Source: an uncultured Maribacter sp.
Lineage (GTDB): Bacteria > Bacteroidota > Bacteroidia > Flavobacteriales > Flavobacteriaceae
Length of the DNA: 64,000 nt
Assembly: GCF_947495965.1 (NCBI RefSeq)
Contig: NZ_CANMBB010000007.1
Coordinates: forward strand, 124,001 to 188,000
Reading direction: 5' to 3'
Under the pieces are notes generated by a model that saw nothing but the letters and a program-made list of their open reading frames with translations, was not told the origin of the DNA and searched no databases. Both the position numbers and the translations under genes were made by a program. Shown in pieces: positions 61,062 through 64,000 of this stretch (positions within the stretch are counted from its first letter, which is position 1; each line of letters begins with the position of its first letter).

Positions 61062-61484
61062 TTATTCTTCCTCAGAAGCGTCCCCCTCTTTTTTCTCATC
61101 AAAATCTGTAATACCTTGTTCATGTAACAAATTATACCATTGTACTACCTTTTTAATATCACTAGCGTAAACTCTATCCTCATCATAATTTGGTAAAACT
61201 TCAAAAAAGTACTCTTCTAATTTTATTTTATCTGCTTTATGAGAAACACTAGTTTTACCACCTTTTTCTTTTACTTGTATTTTTAAGAAAACTTCTCTTA
61301 AAGGTAATTCTTCATCTAAAGTATAAATAGCAATTTCAGATAATACACTTACATTGCTACGCAAACTAACGCTTATCTTTTTTCCGTCTAATAAAGACTC
61401 TGCTACAAAACCTGTTCTTGTTTGTGTTAACAACTTATATAATCCTGGCTTACCAGAAATGGATAAAATTTTATCTAACCCCAT
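61062..61484 (-). CDS. DUF5606-like protein
   Basis: MGLDKILSISGKPGLYKLLTQTRTGFVAESLLDGKK. Confidence 0.82.
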   Translation of the reverse strand: MGLDKILSISGKPGLYKLLTQTRTGFVAESLLDGKKISVSLRSNVSVLSEIAIYTLDEELPLREVFLKIQVKEKGGKTSVSHKADKIKLEEYFFEVLPNYDEDRVYASDIKKVVQWYNLLHEQGITDFDEKKEGDASEEE

Positions 61485-61543
61485 ACTATTATTAAATTTT
61501 AAGACCGCAAATATGCTACTTTTACTTTAATTAATTAAGCTAT

Positions 61544-62134
61544 TTAACGACGTTTTTTCATTTCGGGAAAACGCATTCTATAATCTGCCTTAATTTTTCC
61601 TTTAGAAATATTATTTAATCTTCCCTTAAGCAATCGTTTTTTTAAGCTAGATATCTTATCTGTAAAAAGTATTCCTTCAATATGGTCATATTCATGTTGA
61701 ATAACTCTAGCTAACAATCCATTGAAAGATTCTTTATGTTCTTTAAAGTTTTCATCAAAATAAGATATTAGTATCGTATCTTTTCTAGAAACATCTTCTC
61801 TTACATCTGGAATACTAAGACATCCCTCATTAAAACTCCATTCTTCTCCAGTTTCTTCAATTATTTTGGGGTTAATAAATGCTTTTTTAAATCCCTCTAA
61901 TTGCTTTTTTTCTTCGGCAGACATATCATCATCTTCTGCAAAAGGAGATGCATCTACTAAAAACAAACGAATAGGAAGCCCTATTTGAGGTGCCGCCAAA
62001 CCTACTCCATTTGCATTATACATGGTTTCCCACATATTTTCTAACAACGTATCTAGCTTAGGATAATCTTTATCTATTTCTTTGCCAACTTTTCTTAACA
62101 CTGGGTCTCCGTAGGCTATAATTGGTAATATCAT
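61544..62134 (-). CDS. def: Peptide deformylase
   Basis: GVGLAAPQIG, EGCLSIP, VIQHEYDHIEGILF. Confidence 0.97.
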   Translation of the reverse strand: MILPIIAYGDPVLRKVGKEIDKDYPKLDTLLENMWETMYNANGVGLAAPQIGLPIRLFLVDASPFAEDDDMSAEEKKQLEGFKKAFINPKIIEETGEEWSFNEGCLSIPDVREDVSRKDTILISYFDENFKEHKESFNGLLARVIQHEYDHIEGILFTDKISSLKKRLLKGRLNNISKGKIKADYRMRFPEMKKRR

Positions 62135-62559
62135 TACTTTCTGTTTAAATATGCTTGTAAAATTATAGTAGCACTAATTTCGTCTACTAAAGCTTTATTT
62201 TTTCTTTGCTTCTTTTTTAATCCACTATCTATCATGGCTTGGAATGCCATTTTAGAAGTAAATCTTTCATCTTGCCTTTCAACTGGCATATTTGGAAAAA
62301 CTTTAGCTAATCTATTTAAAAAAGGAATTATATATGCTTCTGATTCCGATGGTGTATTATCCATTTGTTTAGGTTCCCCTACAATAATTACATCTACCTT
62401 TTCTTCTGCAACATACTTTTGCAAAAAAGCAACCAAATCATGTGTTGCCACAGTTGTTAGTCCAGAGGCTATTATCTGTAATTCATCGGTAACTGCAATT
62501 CCAGTTCTCTTTCTACCAAAATCTATTGCTAAAATTCTTCCCAAATTAATTTTTGGCAA
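62134..62559 (-). CDS. ruvX: Holliday junction resolvase-like protein (YqgF/RuvX)
   Basis: ILAIDFGRKRTGIAVTDE, DERFTSKMA; 1-bp overlap with def. Confidence 0.94.
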   Translation of the reverse strand: MPKINLGRILAIDFGRKRTGIAVTDELQIIASGLTTVATHDLVAFLQKYVAEEKVDVIIVGEPKQMDNTPSESEAYIIPFLNRLAKVFPNMPVERQDERFTSKMAFQAMIDSGLKKKQRKNKALVDEISATIILQAYLNRK

Positions 62560-62618
62560 AAATAAAGGATAAATTGTTATAACTATAAATTTGAAAGAGG
62601 TATTCCCATACTTCCACT

Positions 62619-62626
62619 TATATTTG
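62619..62626 (+). promoter_or_regulatory. Candidate Bacteroidetes -7 box upstream of dapD
   Basis: TATATTTG; nearest upstream TTG at 62591 gives about 25 bp spacing, slightly long. Confidence 0.35.
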
Positions 62627-62645
62627 TTGAAACTTTAGAAACAAA

Positions 62646-63461
62646 ATGACAGAATTACAAAATATTATAGAAAAAGCGTGGGATAATAGAGACCTATTAA
62701 AAGAAAACGCTACGCAAGACGCTATTAGAAAAGTTATAGATTTATTAGATAAAGGAAAATTACGTGTTGCAGAACCTACTACAGACGGTTGGCAAGTTAA
62801 TGAATGGGTAAAAAAAGGTGTAGTACTTTATTTCCCTATCCAAAAAATGGAAACATTAGAAGCAGGTGTATTTGAATACCACGATAAAATGCCTCTTAAG
62901 ACAGATTATGCTGGCCAAGGTGTTCGTGTTGTTCCTGGAGCTTCTGCTCGCCAAGGTTCTTACCTTTCTCCCGGAACTATTTTAATGCCTAGTTATGTAA
63001 ACATAGGTGCTTATGTAGATGAAGGTACCATGGTAGATACTTGGGCAACTGTAGGTAGCTGTGCACAAATTGGTAAAAACGTACACTTAAGTGGTGGTGT
63101 TGGCATTGGTGGTGTTTTAGAGCCTTTACAAGCTGCCCCTGTAATTATTGAAGACGGTGTTTTTGTTGGCTCTCGTTGTATTGTTGTAGAAGGTGTTAGA
63201 GTAGAAAAAGAAGCGGTTTTAGGTGCCAATGTAGTTTTAACTATGAGTACAAAAATTATAGATGTAACTGGAGATAAGCCAGTAGAAACAAAGGGGGTTG
63301 TTCCTGCACGTTCTGTAGTTATTCCTGGAAGTTATACTAAAAAGTTTGCTGCTGGAGAATATAATGTTCCTTGTGCCCTAATTATTGGCAAGCGTAAAGA
63401 AAGTACTAATAAGAAGACCTCTTTAAATGATGCATTACGTGAGTATGATGTAGCAGTTTAG
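62646..63461 (+). CDS. dapD: 2,3,4,5-tetrahydropyridine-2,6-dicarboxylate N-succinyltransferase
   Basis: Left-handed beta-helix hexapeptides, GAYVDEGTMVDTWATVGSCAQIGKNVHLSGGVGIGGVLEP. Confidence 0.97.
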   Translation: MTELQNIIEKAWDNRDLLKENATQDAIRKVIDLLDKGKLRVAEPTTDGWQVNEWVKKGVVLYFPIQKMETLEAGVFEYHDKMPLKTDYAGQGVRVVPGASARQGSYLSPGTILMPSYVNIGAYVDEGTMVDTWATVGSCAQIGKNVHLSGGVGIGGVLEPLQAAPVIIEDGVFVGSRCIVVEGVRVEKEAVLGANVVLTMSTKIIDVTGDKPVETKGVVPARSVVIPGSYTKKFAAGEYNVPCALIIGKRKESTNKKTSLNDALREYDVAV

Positions 63462-63485
63462 AAAACTTCTATTAAAAAAACATAA

Positions 63486-63518
63486 AAACTCTACTTTTTA
63501 AGGTAGGGTTTTTTTTAT
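63486..63518 (+). terminator. Rho-independent terminator after dapD
   Basis: AACTCTAC-TTTTTAAG-GTAGGGTT then a T run. Confidence 0.75.
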
Positions 63519-63554
63519 TAAAGTTGTTTTTAAATAAAAAACACATAGATTTGG

Positions 63555-63588
63555 AACTTACTAAAAGTGTAAGTTTTTTCTTTTTTAA
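63555..63588 (+). terminator. Second terminator-like hairpin
   Basis: AACTTAC-TAAAAGT-GTAAGTT then TTTTCTTTTTT. Confidence 0.65.
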
Positions 63589-63700
63589 TTACAAACACAC
63601 TTTTTATAAAAGATTATCGTTATAACAATAATTAAATAGTATACAAGCGCAACCTTTTATAAAAATTGAATCTAAAATATAAATATATATTGTAAGAATA

Positions 63701-64000
63701 ATGCCTAATAATAAAGAAAAACTTTCCGCTTTAATAATCACCTATAATGAAATAGGATACATTCAGCAATGTATAGAATCTGTTTCCTTTGCCGATGAAA
63801 TTATTGTGGTAGATTCTTATAGTACAGATGGCACTTACGAGTTTTTAGTTGAGCATCCTAAGGTAAAGGTAATTCAACACCCATTTTCAAATTTTACAGC
63901 GCAAAAAGCATTTACTTTAAAACAAGCTGCTAATGACTGGGTATTGTTTTTAGATGCAGATGAAGTGGTTTCTAAAAAATTAGAGACTGAAATTACTACT
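63701..64000 (+). CDS. GT2 glycosyltransferase, 3' end outside the window
   Basis: MPNNKEKLSALIITYNEIGYIQQCIESVSFADEIIVVDSYSTDGTYEF; open to the window end. Confidence 0.9.
   Translation, partial: MPNNKEKLSALIITYNEIGYIQQCIESVSFADEIIVVDSYSTDGTYEFLVEHPKVKVIQHPFSNFTAQKAFTLKQAANDWVLFLDADEVVSKKLETEITT

Overview
The window is a gene-dense, AT-rich chromosomal segment with the gene content of a marine Flavobacteriaceae/Bacteroidetes genome. Most of it is conserved housekeeping: two aconitases of different families, AsmA, MoxR, a SurA-type PPIase pair, RluF-type pseudouridine synthase, RecQ, KdsD-TatC-LptB, RlmF, PssA, an ABC-F protein, cobalamin adenosyltransferase, SecA, MsrA, MATE, MazG, TRAP DctPQM, GH20, peptide deformylase, RuvX and DapD. 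I saw no tRNA, rRNA, CRISPR array, transposase or prophage. The accessory part with most to look at is about 26.9-39.6 kb. It holds: (1) a dispersed element, exactly 90 bp long in three same-orientation intergenic copies (26881, 34350, 38424), with three potential hairpins and one compensatory base-pair change, resembling a REP element or structured RNA; (2) four paralogous small, secreted, basic peptides (73-83 aa) on the minus strand, three of them nearly identical; (3) a shared upstream region in which two blocks (CGCTGAA...TTCGG and GATAAACGTAyACAC) sit 61-62 bp apart, at a conserved distance from the start codon, even in the most divergent paralog; (4) an inverted repeat just 5' of each start codon; (5) two Crp/Fnr regulators, each divergent from one of these peptide genes. 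Secondary points are a methyltransferase-family ORF that seems to lack its catalytic core, a two-domain DUF1080 plus two Tat-exported Gfo/Idh/MocA operon behind a perfect palindrome, and an ECF-sigma operon ending in a protein that joins a Leu-Pro-Glu repeat to a charged helix. No database searches were run. Family assignments come from recognising the translated sequences.
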